Below, in pieces: positions 16,625 to 25,058 of a DNA stretch of 46,096 nucleotides. The translations under genes were made by a program, and so were the position numbers. Position 1 is the stretch's first letter. Every line of letters begins with the position of its first letter. Source of the stretch: JAHFRG01 sp036522275 (GTDB lineage Bacteria; Pseudomonadota; Gammaproteobacteria; Burkholderiales; JAHFRG01); contig DATDGC010000101.1 of NCBI GenBank assembly GCA_036522275.1, forward strand, positions 1-46,096, written 5' to 3'. Under the pieces are notes generated by a model. The model did not search any database. It was not told the DNA's origin and saw only the letters and a list, made by a program, of their open reading frames with translations.

Positions 16625-17746
16625 ATGATTAACAAGTTAATAATACGTGGTATGGCGTTGTTTCTCCCGGCCCTCTATGCCGGGCTGGCGCAAAGCGCCT
16701 ACGAATTAAATCTGCAACTACCTGAGACACCCATTGCTCGACAAATTTACGACTTGCACACTTTGATTCTCCTGGTGTGCCTGTTCATATTCTGCGCGGT
16801 GTTTGGCGTGATGTTTTACTCCATATTCAAGCACCGCAAATCCGTCGGCCATCAGGCCAGGCAGTTCCATGAAAACACCACCGTTGAAATTATCTGGGCC
16901 ATCATTCCTTTCTTTATCCTCGTCGGCATGGCGTATCCCGCCACGAAAACCATACTGGCGATGAAGAACACCACCAACCCGGACATGACCATAAAAGTCA
17001 CCGGCTATCAATGGAAATGGGGTTATGATTATCTGCAGGACGGCGTCAGTTTTTACAGCACTATTGCCACGACTCAGGATCAGATTTACGGCAGGGCGCC
17101 CAAGGGCGAGCATTATCTGCTGGAAGTGGACAAGCCGCTGGTAGTGCCGGTGGGCAAGAGAGTGCGCGTTCTGATCACCGCCGACGATGTGATTCATTCC
17201 TGGTGGGTGCCGGCCTTCGGCGTGAAGCAGGACGCCATTCCCGGTTTTATCCGCGATAGCTGGTTCAAAGTGGACAAGCCGGGAATCTACCGCGGCCAGT
17301 GCGCTGAATTGTGCGGCAAGGACCACGGCTTCATGCCTATCGTGGTGGAAGCAAAGGAACAAAAGGATTATGAAATATGGCTCGCCGAGCAGAAACAGAA
17401 GCAAGCAGCAACCCAGGTGGACTCCAGCAAAACCTTCACGCTGGATGAGCTTAAAACGCAGGGCGAAAAAGTGTATAACACGAATTGCGCCGTCTGCCAT
17501 CAGGCCAACGGCAAAGGTATTCCTGGGGCGTTCCCCGCGCTCGACGGCTCGCAGATCGCCACCGGACCTATAGCGGATCAACTGAATATCGTGATGAACG
17601 GCAAAGCAGGTACGGCGATGGTGGCTTTCAGCAAGCAGCTGTCGGACGTGGAACTCGCTTCGATAATTACCTATGAACGCAATGCCTGGAGCAACAAGAC
17701 CGGGGATGCGATTCAGCTAAGCGAAGTCAAAGCATTGCGCAAGTAA
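16625..17746 (+). CDS. coxB: Cytochrome c oxidase subunit II with fused cytochrome c domain
   Basis: A 373-residue subunit carrying the CuA centre. It has a signal-like N-terminus, two membrane helices (about residues 35–110), and the CuA ligands in CAELCGKDHGFM near residue 225 plus the upstream HSWWVPAFG. A cytochrome c domain with CAVCH near residue 288 is fused at the C-terminus. It accepts electrons from cytochrome c in the periplasm. The start at ATG 16625 follows GGGGTG, and the longer frame from 16553 lacks such a site. Confidence 0.93.
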   Translation: MINKLIIRGMALFLPALYAGLAQSAYELNLQLPETPIARQIYDLHTLILLVCLFIFCAVFGVMFYSIFKHRKSVGHQARQFHENTTVEIIWAIIPFFILVGMAYPATKTILAMKNTTNPDMTIKVTGYQWKWGYDYLQDGVSFYSTIATTQDQIYGRAPKGEHYLLEVDKPLVVPVGKRVRVLITADDVIHSWWVPAFGVKQDAIPGFIRDSWFKVDKPGIYRGQCAELCGKDHGFMPIVVEAKEQKDYEIWLAEQKQKQAATQVDSSKTFTLDELKTQGEKVYNTNCAVCHQANGKGIPGAFPALDGSQIATGPIADQLNIVMNGKAGTAMVAFSKQLSDVELASIITYERNAWSNKTGDAIQLSEVKALRK

Positions 17747-17775
17747 CGGATTAAGCGGATAAGGAGAGCAGCATC

Positions 17776-19356
17776 ATGGACGCAGCACACGCAACTCACG
17801 CTCACGGTGATCACGCGCATCATCCCGGCGGCATTATGCGCTGGGTGATGACCACCAACCACAAGGACATCGGCACGCTTTATCTGGTGTTCAGCGGCAT
17901 CATGTTTTTGCTAGGCGGCACCATGGCGATGACCATCCGCGCCGAGCTATTCCAGCCGGGATTGCAATTCGTGCGGCCTGAGTTCTTCAACCAGCTTAAC
18001 ACCCTGCATGGGCTCATCATGATATTCGGCGCCATCATGCCGGCGTTCGTGGGTCTCGCCAACTGGCAGGTGCCGCTGATGATAGGCGCGCCGGACATGG
18101 CGTTTGCGCGCATGAACAACTGGAGCTTCTGGCTGCTGCCGCCCGCCGCGCTCCTGCTTATCATTTCCTTCTTCGTGCCGGGCGGCGCCGCCGCCGCCGG
18201 CTGGACGCTGTACGCGCCGCTTTCCGTGCAATTGGGACCGGGAATGGATCTGACGATTTTCGCCATCCACATTCTGGGCGCGTCCTCGATCATGGGTTCG
18301 ATCAACATCATCACTACCATCCTCAACATGCGCGCGCCGGGAATGACGCTGATGAAAATGCCGCTGTTCGTGTGGACCTGGCTGATTACCGCTTATTTGC
18401 TGATTGCCATAATGCCGGTGCTGGCAGGCGCGGTGACCATGCTGCTCACCGACCGCCATTTCGGGACGCATTTCTTCAACGCTGCCGGCGGCGGCGATCC
18501 GGTATTGTTTCAGCATGTGTTCTGGTTCTTCGGCCACCCCGAGGTGTACGTCATGATTCTGCCCGGATTCGGCATTGTGTCGCAGATCATCCCGACTTTT
18601 GCCCGCAAGCCCCTGTTCGGCTATACCTCGATGGTGTACGCGGTCGCTTCCATCGCGATTCTCTCGTTCATTGTCTGGGCGCACCACATGTTCACCGTGG
18701 GCATGCCGGCAGCGGGACAATTGTTCTTCATGTACACGACGATGCTGATCGCGGTGCCGACCGGCGTGAAAGTCTTTAACTGGCTTGCCACGATGTGGCG
18801 CGGCTCGATGACATTCGAGACGCCGATGCTGTTTGCCATCGGCTTCATCTTCCTCTTCACCATGGGCGGCTTTACCGGCTTGGTGCTGGCGATCGTCCCG
18901 GTGGACATCCAGTTGCAGGACACCTATTACGTGGTCGCGCATTTCCACTACGTGCTGGTGGCGGGTGCGCTGTTCAGCATTTTCGGCGGCGTTTACTATT
19001 GGTTGCCGAAATGGACCGGTAATATGTATGACGAAACTCTGGGGAAATGGCATTTCTGGTTGTCGATGATTTTCTTCAACCTCACCTTCTTCGTGCAGCA
19101 TTTCCTGGGGCTGGCCGGCATGCCGCGCCGCATCCCCGATTACGCGCCGCAATTCGCCGAATTCAACATGATCTCGAGCATCGGCGCCTTCGGCTTCGGC
19201 CTGTCGCAGTTGCTGTTTCTGTACATCTTGATTAAATGCATCCGCAGCGGGGAAAAAGCTGGTGCCAAACCGTGGGAAGGTGCACATGGGCTGGAATGGA
19301 CACTGTCGTCGCCGCCACCCTACCACAGCTTTGAAACACCACCGCTGGTGAAGTAA
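17776..19356 (+). CDS. coxA: Cytochrome c oxidase subunit I
   Basis: The 526-residue catalytic subunit has about 12 membrane helices. Heme and copper ligands are visible in NTLHGLIMIF, WFFGHPEVYVMILPGFG (the His-Tyr pair of CuB), VWAHHMFTVG and VAHFHYVLVAG. The H-P-E-V-Y signature places it with the A-type heme-copper oxidases. The N-terminus is His-rich (HATHAHGDHAHH). It is the proton-pumping oxygen-reducing core of the aa3 oxidase. AGGAG precedes the ATG. Confidence 0.96.
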   Translation: MDAAHATHAHGDHAHHPGGIMRWVMTTNHKDIGTLYLVFSGIMFLLGGTMAMTIRAELFQPGLQFVRPEFFNQLNTLHGLIMIFGAIMPAFVGLANWQVPLMIGAPDMAFARMNNWSFWLLPPAALLLIISFFVPGGAAAAGWTLYAPLSVQLGPGMDLTIFAIHILGASSIMGSINIITTILNMRAPGMTLMKMPLFVWTWLITAYLLIAIMPVLAGAVTMLLTDRHFGTHFFNAAGGGDPVLFQHVFWFFGHPEVYVMILPGFGIVSQIIPTFARKPLFGYTSMVYAVASIAILSFIVWAHHMFTVGMPAAGQLFFMYTTMLIAVPTGVKVFNWLATMWRGSMTFETPMLFAIGFIFLFTMGGFTGLVLAIVPVDIQLQDTYYVVAHFHYVLVAGALFSIFGGVYYWLPKWTGNMYDETLGKWHFWLSMIFFNLTFFVQHFLGLAGMPRRIPDYAPQFAEFNMISSIGAFGFGLSQLLFLYILIKCIRSGEKAGAKPWEGAHGLEWTLSSPPPYHSFETPPLVK

Positions 19357-19371
19357 GGAGGGCGCAAGCTC

Positions 19372-19482
19372 ATGCGACATGATGAGTCGGTATCGCACAA
19401 GGGCAGATTGAGAACTGCACTGGTTCTGCTATCGGCAGCGGCAGCGTTTTTAATCGGTTTCATTATCAGGCATTGGCAATGA
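19372..19482 (+). CDS. Cytochrome oxidase small assembly protein (36 residues)
   Basis: A short gene reading MRHDESVSHKGRLRTALVLL followed by a membrane helix and ending IGFIIRHWQ. AAGGAGGG lies 9–16 bases upstream, and its TGA overlaps the cox11 ATG, so it is clearly part of the operon. Betaproteobacterial oxidase operons commonly have a single-helix protein of 33–40 residues here, annotated as a cytochrome oxidase small assembly protein. Its biochemical role is unknown to me. Confidence 0.82.
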   Translation: MRHDESVSHKGRLRTALVLLSAAAAFLIGFIIRHWQ

Positions 19483-20015
19483 GCGCAAATCCAGCGAACC
19501 GCGTAATGCTTAGGAAGCTGCTCATTATCGCAGTGGCGATGTTCGGCTTCGGATTCGCCCTGGTGCCGTTTTACCAGAAGATCTGCGAAGTCACCGGGAT
19601 TAACAACATCCTCAATGCGGATGTGGTGGCGAAAAACACTCAGGTGGACACTTCACGCACTGTCACCGTGGAGTTCGACGCCAATACCCGGGCCCTGGCG
19701 TGGAATTTCCAGCCATTGCAGGTCAGCGTGAAGGTTCATCCTGGCGAACTGACGCAGGTGGCTTACGAGGTGAAGAATACATTACCTTATGCGGTGACCG
19801 GACAGGCAATACCGAGCTACGGGCCGCAGCTTGCCGCTGTGTATTTCAAGAAGCTGCAGTGTTTTTGCTTTACGCAGCAGACCTTGAAAGCAAATGAAGT
19901 AAGGCAGATGCCGGTGTTGTTTGTGATTGATCCAGGTTTGCCCAAGGATGTGAACACCATCACCTTGTCGTATACTTTTTTCGAGGTGGATGGCAGCCGC
20001 AGGCAACCCGGCTAG
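19479..20015 (+). CDS. ctaG: Cytochrome c oxidase assembly protein CtaG/Cox11
   Basis: A 178-residue copper chaperone for the CuB site of subunit I. An N-terminal membrane helix (about residues 13–32) anchors a periplasmic Ig-like domain with the copper motif CFCF in KLQCFCFTQQTL. The start at ATG 19479 overlaps the stop of the 36-residue gene, and a TTG two codons earlier is less likely. Copper acquisition for CuA is probably served by the SCO protein further downstream. Confidence 0.92.
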   Translation: MSANPANRVMLRKLLIIAVAMFGFGFALVPFYQKICEVTGINNILNADVVAKNTQVDTSRTVTVEFDANTRALAWNFQPLQVSVKVHPGELTQVAYEVKNTLPYAVTGQAIPSYGPQLAAVYFKKLQCFCFTQQTLKANEVRQMPVLFVIDPGLPKDVNTITLSYTFFEVDGSRRQPG

Positions 20016-20063
20016 GCTGAAGCGTAAGGCTATAACAGGCTAGACTACAGAGGAGTGGTATCC

Positions 20064-20912
20064 ATGATCCAACCTGGACGTTACTATGTGCCGGCGCCGT
20101 CGTACTGGCCGATTCTCGGCTCAATCGCGCTGCTGTGCATGGCGCTTGGTGCTACTTTGTGGATAAACAATCATGCGGGTATCGGGCCCTGGGTGCTGGT
20201 GACGGGCTTTTCCATATTGATCTTCATGTTGTTCGGCTGGTTCGGTACCGTGATCCGCGAAAGCGAAGGCGGCAAGTTCAACAAGCAGGTGGACGGGTCT
20301 TTCCGCTGGGGCATGAGCTGGTTCATTTTTACCGAGGTGATGTTCTTTGCCGCATTTTTTGGCGCGCTCTTTTATATGCGCGTCCTTTCGGTGCCTTGGC
20401 TTGGGGATTTCGATAACAAGATTCTGTGGCCGGATTTCACCGCTCACTGGCCGGTGGCAGGGCCCGGGCTCAAGGGAGAGTTCACGCCGATGGCGGCATG
20501 GGGCATTCCCGCCATCAACACGTTGATCCTGCTTTCTTCCGGCGCCACCGTCACCTGGGCGCACTGGGGATTGAAGCGCAACGACCGCAGGCAGCTCATC
20601 ATCGGGCTGATATTGACCATCCTGCTGGGCTACACTTTCTTGGGGCTGCAGGCGCACGAGTACGGGCATGCCTACAGCGAACTCAATCTCAAGCTCACTA
20701 CCGGTGCCTACGGTGCAAGCTTCTTCATGCTCACCGGTTTTCACGGTTTGCACGTGACCATCGGCACCATCATGTTGCTTACTATCTTGGGCCGTTGCAT
20801 TGTCGGGCATTTCAAACCCGAGCATCATTTCGGGTTCGAGGCGGTGTCATGGTACTGGCACTTCGTTGACGTGGTGTGGCTGCTGCTGTTTATCCTGGTT
20901 TACTGGCTGTAA
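20064..20912 (+). CDS. coxC: Cytochrome c oxidase subunit III
   Basis: A 282-residue protein with seven membrane helices and the signatures WFGTVIRESEGG, FIFTEVMFFAAFFGALFY, and GFHGLHVTIGTIML near the C-terminus, ending SWYWHFVDVVWLLLFILVYW. Subunit III stabilises the oxidase core and assists proton uptake. The start at ATG 20064 has AGAGGAG nine bases upstream. It is followed by a strong terminator. Confidence 0.94.
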   Translation: MIQPGRYYVPAPSYWPILGSIALLCMALGATLWINNHAGIGPWVLVTGFSILIFMLFGWFGTVIRESEGGKFNKQVDGSFRWGMSWFIFTEVMFFAAFFGALFYMRVLSVPWLGDFDNKILWPDFTAHWPVAGPGLKGEFTPMAAWGIPAINTLILLSSGATVTWAHWGLKRNDRRQLIIGLILTILLGYTFLGLQAHEYGHAYSELNLKLTTGAYGASFFMLTGFHGLHVTIGTIMLLTILGRCIVGHFKPEHHFGFEAVSWYWHFVDVVWLLLFILVYWL

Positions 20913-20960
20913 CGCGACCTGTCCTGCTCAGGGAGGAAAACGCCGTATACAAGCAACAAC

Positions 20961-20976
20961 AAGGAGGAACCCCATG
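20961..20976 (+). promoter_or_regulatory. Strong ribosome binding site without a convincing gene
   Basis: AAGGAGG (20961–20967) followed six bases later by ATG 20974 is the best Shine–Dalgarno/start pair in this part of the window. The reading frame it opens (MLTRRGTLTPHSVTVRRF...) runs straight through the terminator and then antisense to the DUF2909 gene. It may be the relic of a lost gene after coxC or a leader peptide. No protein family is recognisable. Confidence 0.35.
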
Positions 20977-20998
20977 TTAACAAGAAGAGGGACACTGA

Positions 20999-21031
20999 CG
21001 CCGCACAGCGTTACTGTGCGGCGCTTTTTTT
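20999..21031 (+). terminator. Rho-independent terminator after coxC
   Basis: A perfect 10-bp stem, CGCCGCACAG and CTGTGCGGCG, with a 5-base loop is followed after one C by seven T. It would end the DUF2244–coxBA–cox11–coxC transcript. On the opposite strand the hairpin is not followed by a T-run, so it is not a good terminator for DUF2909. Confidence 0.92.
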
Positions 21032-21039
21032 CTTGGGGC

Positions 21040-21237
21040 TTACAAACCTTGGGGAGAGATGAGGCCGAAGTAAAAGCCGAGCATCAGGAGGAGAAAGAGC
21101 ACGATGGAGAAGGTGATGCGCACGGTAAGCGCTTTTACGGTACGGTCGGATTGGCCTTTGTCCTTGATAAGGTAATACAGCGCGGAGCCGAGGCTAAAGA
21201 GGATGACGGCGATGAACAGGAAGACAATGATTCTCAC
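21040..21237 (-). CDS. Twin transmembrane protein (DUF2909)
   Basis: A 65-residue protein with two membrane helices (RIIVFLFIAVILFSLGSALYY and ITFSIVLFLLLMLGFYFGL), joined by a short loop with DKGQSDRTVKALTVRI. It matches the small DUF2909 proteins usually found between coxC and surf1 in beta- and gammaproteobacteria, on the opposite strand. The start is GTG 21237 with only a weak ribosome site. The function is not known; position suggests oxidase assembly. Confidence 0.85.
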   Translation of the reverse strand: MRIIVFLFIAVILFSLGSALYYLIKDKGQSDRTVKALTVRITFSIVLFLLLMLGFYFGLISPQGL

Positions 21238-21296
21238 GCGGTATTTTCCGGGAAAAAGTTCAGTTTAGACGATTCCTCACTCCGTTGCCAACCAAG

Positions 21297-22016
21297 ATGC
21301 CTCATGGTTTTGAATTCAAACCCAGGCTGTGGTCCAGCGTCGCAGCCGGCGTAGTGTTGTTACTGACGCTCGGGCTAGGGAATTGGCAGCTTAACCGTGC
21401 GCATGAGAAACTGGAGCGTGAAGGGCGTCTCGAGGAACTCGCCAAGCAGCCGCCGGTCAGCCTGCCCGCAACCTTGGTCAACCCTGATGAGTATCAGTTC
21501 CGTCATGTCGAAGTGCAGGGACGCTTTGCAGAATCCTATACGATTTATCTGGACAACCGCATTTATAACGGCATTGCGGGATATCACGTCATCGTGCCAT
21601 TGCAAATCGATGACAGCCGGACCTACGTATTGGTAAACCGCGGCTGGGTGGCAAGAGCCAGAGAACGCCTGGACTTGCCGAAAATACCCGTGCCGCAGGG
21701 GCAAATGAAAATAAGCGGCATTGCGGTGATTCCGAGCAAGAAAATATTTGAGCTTTCCACACAAACGGTGGAGGGCAAAATCTGGCAAAACCTGGTGCTC
21801 GAGCGCTATCGCAAAGCGGTGCCGTTCAAGATTCAGCCGATCGTGATTGAACAGCAAAACGATACCGCAGACGGATTGGTGAGGGATTGGGAGCGGCCGG
21901 ACCTGGGGGTTAACATGCACCGTGGCTACGCGTTCCAGTGGTTTGCGCTGGCAGTCGCGGTGGTAATTTTATACTTGGTGCTGAATGTCAAACGCGCTTC
22001 ACCGCGGCAGGATTGA
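21297..22016 (+). CDS. SURF1 family cytochrome oxidase biogenesis protein
   Basis: A 239-residue protein with an N-terminal helix (about residues 9–28) and a C-terminal helix (about 213–233) flanking a periplasmic domain, the SURF1 layout. Conserved pieces are LGNWQLNRAHEK, the YLDNRIYNGIAGYHV segment and VLVNRGWVARAR. SURF1 helps heme a insertion into subunit I. ATG 21297 was chosen; an in-frame TTG at 21285 is an alternative and neither has a strong ribosome site. It overlaps the next gene by 32 bp. Confidence 0.88.
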   Translation: MPHGFEFKPRLWSSVAAGVVLLLTLGLGNWQLNRAHEKLEREGRLEELAKQPPVSLPATLVNPDEYQFRHVEVQGRFAESYTIYLDNRIYNGIAGYHVIVPLQIDDSRTYVLVNRGWVARARERLDLPKIPVPQGQMKISGIAVIPSKKIFELSTQTVEGKIWQNLVLERYRKAVPFKIQPIVIEQQNDTADGLVRDWERPDLGVNMHRGYAFQWFALAVAVVILYLVLNVKRASPRQD

Positions 22017-22560
22017 GCTGCTTTTGATTATGCTGCTGTGCGCTGCGCCGGTGGTGGCGACGTATATCGTGTTTTACTGGTGGCAGCCGCAGCAGGGAAC
22101 CATGAACTACGGCGAACTCCTGCCGCCGCGCCCGCTTCCGGATGCCGCCATGCAATTGGTGGACGGGCGCGCATTTCGCATGAGCGAACTGCGCGGCAAG
22201 TGGGTGCTGCTGCAAGTAGATTCCGCCGCATGCAACCAAAACTGCCAGCAGAAACTTTATTATTTGCGACAAGTGCGCCTCACCCAGGGCAAGGAAATGC
22301 AGCGTATCGAGCGCGCTTGGTTAATTGACGATAACGGCACGCCGCAACAGGAGTTAATGCAAGATTATGCGGGAACATGGTTGATACGGGGTGCAGGCAG
22401 CGCACTGCTCGCCGCGCTTCCGGTGTCGAATTCGGCAAAAGACCACGTTTATGTGGTCGATCCACAGGGAAATTTGATGCTGCGTTTTCCGCGCGATGCC
22501 GACCCACGCAAAATGGTCAAAGATATAATGCGGCTGCTTAAAGTCTCCCGAATCGGATGA
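21985..22560 (+). CDS. Membrane-anchored thioredoxin-like oxidase biogenesis protein
   Basis: A 191-residue protein with one N-terminal helix (about residues 10–31) and a periplasmic domain resembling a degenerate thioredoxin/SCO fold: GKWVLLQVDSAACNQNCQQK carries a C-x3-C pair, and VYVVDPQGNLMLRFPRD matches the later beta-strand. It sits between surf1 and ctaA, where betaproteobacteria usually have such a gene. Its role is probably in copper or heme delivery, but this is inferred from place and fold only. Confidence 0.7.
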   Translation: MSNALHRGRIELLLIMLLCAAPVVATYIVFYWWQPQQGTMNYGELLPPRPLPDAAMQLVDGRAFRMSELRGKWVLLQVDSAACNQNCQQKLYYLRQVRLTQGKEMQRIERAWLIDDNGTPQQELMQDYAGTWLIRGAGSALLAALPVSNSAKDHVYVVDPQGNLMLRFPRDADPRKMVKDIMRLLKVSRIG

Positions 22561-23543
22561 TGTTTAGAAAACTTGTTTTAGTGGCCGCATTTCTTGCGTT
22601 TTCAGTCATGGCGTTTGGCGCATTTGTGCGACTTTCTGATGCCGGGCTGGGCTGCCCTGACTGGCCGGGCTGTTACGGCAATGTCGCTGTACCTCAAAGC
22701 GCGGAAGCGCGCAGCCTTGCGCAATTGAAATTTCCCGACAAACCGTTCGATAGCGCCAAGGCATGGATTGAAATGATGCACCGTTATCTGGCGGGCACGC
22801 TGGGTTTGCTGATGTTGGCGATTGCTATTTACGCCTGGCGCAAGCGCGCCGAATTGCGGCAATCGCCTGCGCTACCCCTGTTTCTGGCCGGGCTGGTGGT
22901 GTTGCAGGCGCTGCTCGGGATGTGGACTGTGACTATGTTGTTGAAACCGGTTGTCGTTTCGTTGCATCTCCTGGGCGGCATGGCTACTTTGGCTTTGCTG
23001 TGCTGGTTGACCTTGCTGCAATATGATGCGCCGCCGTCGGTTAATGTCGGGAAAATGAGAAAACTTAAATTCTGGGGCTGGTTCGGGTTTTTGCTCTTGG
23101 TGTTGCAGATTGCGCTGGGCGGCTGGGTGAGTGCCAATTATGCGGTGCTAGCATGCAGCGACTTTCCCTTATGTAACGGCAACTGGGTGCCCGAGATGGA
23201 TTTCGCCCGCGGCTTTCATTTCCTGCGCGCACTGGGAATGACCGCGGAAGGCGGTCCTTTGCCCAACCAAGCGCTCACTGCCATACATTGGGCGCATCGC
23301 CTCGGTGCTTTAATTGTATTTTGTTATCTTGCGCTGCTCGCAATCGCCGTGGTGCGCACCCAGGGCTTGCAAAAATACGGCGCGCTGCTGCTAATCGTTT
23401 TATGCGTGCAGGTCGTATTGGGCATTGGAAACGTGTTGTTAAGCCTGCCTTTGGCCTTGGCGGTGGCTCACAATGCAACTGCGGCGCTATTACTCATTGC
23501 CATGGTAGTGTTAAACTTTAAAATTAATCGAATTCGGGAGTGA
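22557..23543 (+). CDS. ctaA: Heme A synthase (CtaA/COX15)
   Basis: A 328-residue protein with eight membrane helices that oxidises the C8 methyl of heme O to a formyl group. Heme-binding histidines lie in EMMHRYLAG, VVSLHLLGG, AIHWAHRLG and AVAHNATAA. A C-x6-C pair (CSDFPLC) lies in the middle loop, and DAGLGCPDWPGCYG is the usual N-terminal motif. Its ATG overlaps the stop of the preceding gene. Together with CtaB it makes heme A for the aa3 oxidase. Confidence 0.93.
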   Translation: MMFRKLVLVAAFLAFSVMAFGAFVRLSDAGLGCPDWPGCYGNVAVPQSAEARSLAQLKFPDKPFDSAKAWIEMMHRYLAGTLGLLMLAIAIYAWRKRAELRQSPALPLFLAGLVVLQALLGMWTVTMLLKPVVVSLHLLGGMATLALLCWLTLLQYDAPPSVNVGKMRKLKFWGWFGFLLLVLQIALGGWVSANYAVLACSDFPLCNGNWVPEMDFARGFHFLRALGMTAEGGPLPNQALTAIHWAHRLGALIVFCYLALLAIAVVRTQGLQKYGALLLIVLCVQVVLGIGNVLLSLPLALAVAHNATAALLLIAMVVLNFKINRIRE

Positions 23544-23546
23544 GAG

Positions 23547-24434
23547 ATGGCGTCAAGCTTAACCTGGGAAAGAACCGGTTCGCGCCTGCAACAGTATTTA
23601 AAATTGTGTAAACCGCGCGTGGTGTCGCTGATCGTGTTTACCGCGGTCATCGGTATGTTTCTTGCCGCACCCGGCATGGTGCAGCTGAAAATCCTGCTTT
23701 TTGCCACTTCGGGGATTGCATTGGTAGCAGGCGCCGCTGCCGCAGTGAATTGCCTGGTGGAGCAAAAAATTGATGCGGTCATGGCGCGCACCCGCGCCCG
23801 TCCGTTGCCGCGCGGGGAGCTGACTTCGCTGCAAACACTGGTCTTTTCGGGTGTGTTGGGCGGCACCGGTCTGTTGTTGCTTTACCGGTTCATCAATCCG
23901 CTCACCATGTGGCTTACACTGGCCACTTTTATCGGTTACGCGATTATTTACACCGTGATTCTTAAGCCAATGACACCGCAGAATATCGTCATCGGGGGCG
24001 CGTCTGGCGCGATGCCGCCGGTGCTCGGCTGGGCTGCGGTCACCGGCGAAATTTCCTACGATGCGTTGTTGCTGTTTCTGATTATTTTTGCCTGGACGCC
24101 GCCGCATTTCTGGTCGCTCGCCCTGTATCGAAAGCACGAGTATGCCAAAGCAGGAATACCCATGCTGCCGGTAACCCACGGCGACAAATTCACCCGCCTG
24201 CACGTGCTGCTCTACACCCTGGTCCTGGTTGCGGTGAGCCTGCTGCCATTTGCCACCAAGATGAGCGGCTGGCTCTACCTCTTGAGCGCCTGTGCGCTCG
24301 GAGGAATTTATCTGTATTACGCGGTGAGAATCTTTGTTGACTACAGCGACAGGCTGTCGCAGCGCGCATTCCGCTATTCGATTGTGTACCTCTCCGCGCT
24401 TTTCGCCGCGCTGCTGCTGGATCACTGGAGCTAA
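23547..24434 (+). CDS. ctaB: Protoheme IX farnesyltransferase (heme O synthase)
   Basis: A 295-residue UbiA-family prenyltransferase with eight to nine membrane helices. The prenyl-diphosphate motif is NCLVEQKIDAVMARTRARPL near residue 68, with a second loop WTPPHFWSLALYRKHEY. It attaches farnesyl to heme B, giving heme O, the substrate of CtaA. It starts 3 bp after the ctaA stop. Confidence 0.95.
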   Translation: MASSLTWERTGSRLQQYLKLCKPRVVSLIVFTAVIGMFLAAPGMVQLKILLFATSGIALVAGAAAAVNCLVEQKIDAVMARTRARPLPRGELTSLQTLVFSGVLGGTGLLLLYRFINPLTMWLTLATFIGYAIIYTVILKPMTPQNIVIGGASGAMPPVLGWAAVTGEISYDALLLFLIIFAWTPPHFWSLALYRKHEYAKAGIPMLPVTHGDKFTRLHVLLYTLVLVAVSLLPFATKMSGWLYLLSACALGGIYLYYAVRIFVDYSDRLSQRAFRYSIVYLSALFAALLLDHWS

Positions 24435-24455
24435 ACCCGACTCTTTCCCCTCCTC

Positions 24456-25058
24456 ATGAATAAGTTGCTGTCGGCAGGTCTGCTGCTAGGCATTTTGGGT
24501 GTGCTTGCTGGATGTGACACCACGGCCAAAGTGGAGGCGTTCAAATCCACCGACATCACCGGCGCCAATTTCGGAAAAGATTTCCAATTGACGGATCATA
24601 ACGGCAAGGCGAGAAGCCTTGCCGATTTCAAAGGCAAGGTGGTGGTGCTGTTCTTCGGCTATACCCATTGCCCCGATGTATGCCCAACTACGCTTGCTGA
24701 ACTCGCGCTGGTCATGAAGCAGTTGGGCGTAGACGCCAAGAAAGTGCAGGTGTTGTTTTTGACAGTGGATCCGGAGCGCGACACGCCCCGGCTGCTCGCG
24801 CAGTATGTGCCCTCGTTCGACTCCGGCTTTGTGGGTTTATATGGCGATCTTGATGCGACCGCAAGGACGGCAAAGGAGTTTAAAGTGGTGTACCAAAAAG
24901 TTGCCGGCAGCAGCCCCGATAATTACACCATGGACCATTCGGCCGGCACTTATGTGTTCGATCAAGTGGGAAGATTGCGCTTGTTTGTAAGCTACGGTCA
25001 GGGGGCAACCGTGTTGTTGCACGACATCAGAATCCTGCTTGCGCAGAATTCTTCTTAA
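24456..25058 (+). CDS. SCO1/SenC family copper chaperone, lipoprotein
   Basis: A 200-residue periplasmic lipoprotein: the lipobox LGVLAGC puts the lipidated cysteine at about residue 20. The SCO copper site is C-PDV-C in YTHCPDVCPTTL, with the third ligand histidine in MDHSAGTYVFD. SCO proteins deliver copper to the CuA site of subunit II. It ends the oxidase cluster, and its TAA overlaps the convergent rpoH stop with no room for a terminator between them. Confidence 0.92.
   Translation: MNKLLSAGLLLGILGVLAGCDTTAKVEAFKSTDITGANFGKDFQLTDHNGKARSLADFKGKVVVLFFGYTHCPDVCPTTLAELALVMKQLGVDAKKVQVLFLTVDPERDTPRLLAQYVPSFDSGFVGLYGDLDATARTAKEFKVVYQKVAGSSPDNYTMDHSAGTYVFDQVGRLRLFVSYGQGATVLLHDIRILLAQNSS

Noticed and set aside
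17947..19398. Very long minus-strand ORF (483 codons) opposite coxA
   Set aside because: It is a shadow of coxA codon use, rich in His, Arg and Gln, with no domain, and coxA is certain on the other strand. The same holds for long antisense frames at 20121–20828, 23598–24425 and 41821–43002.
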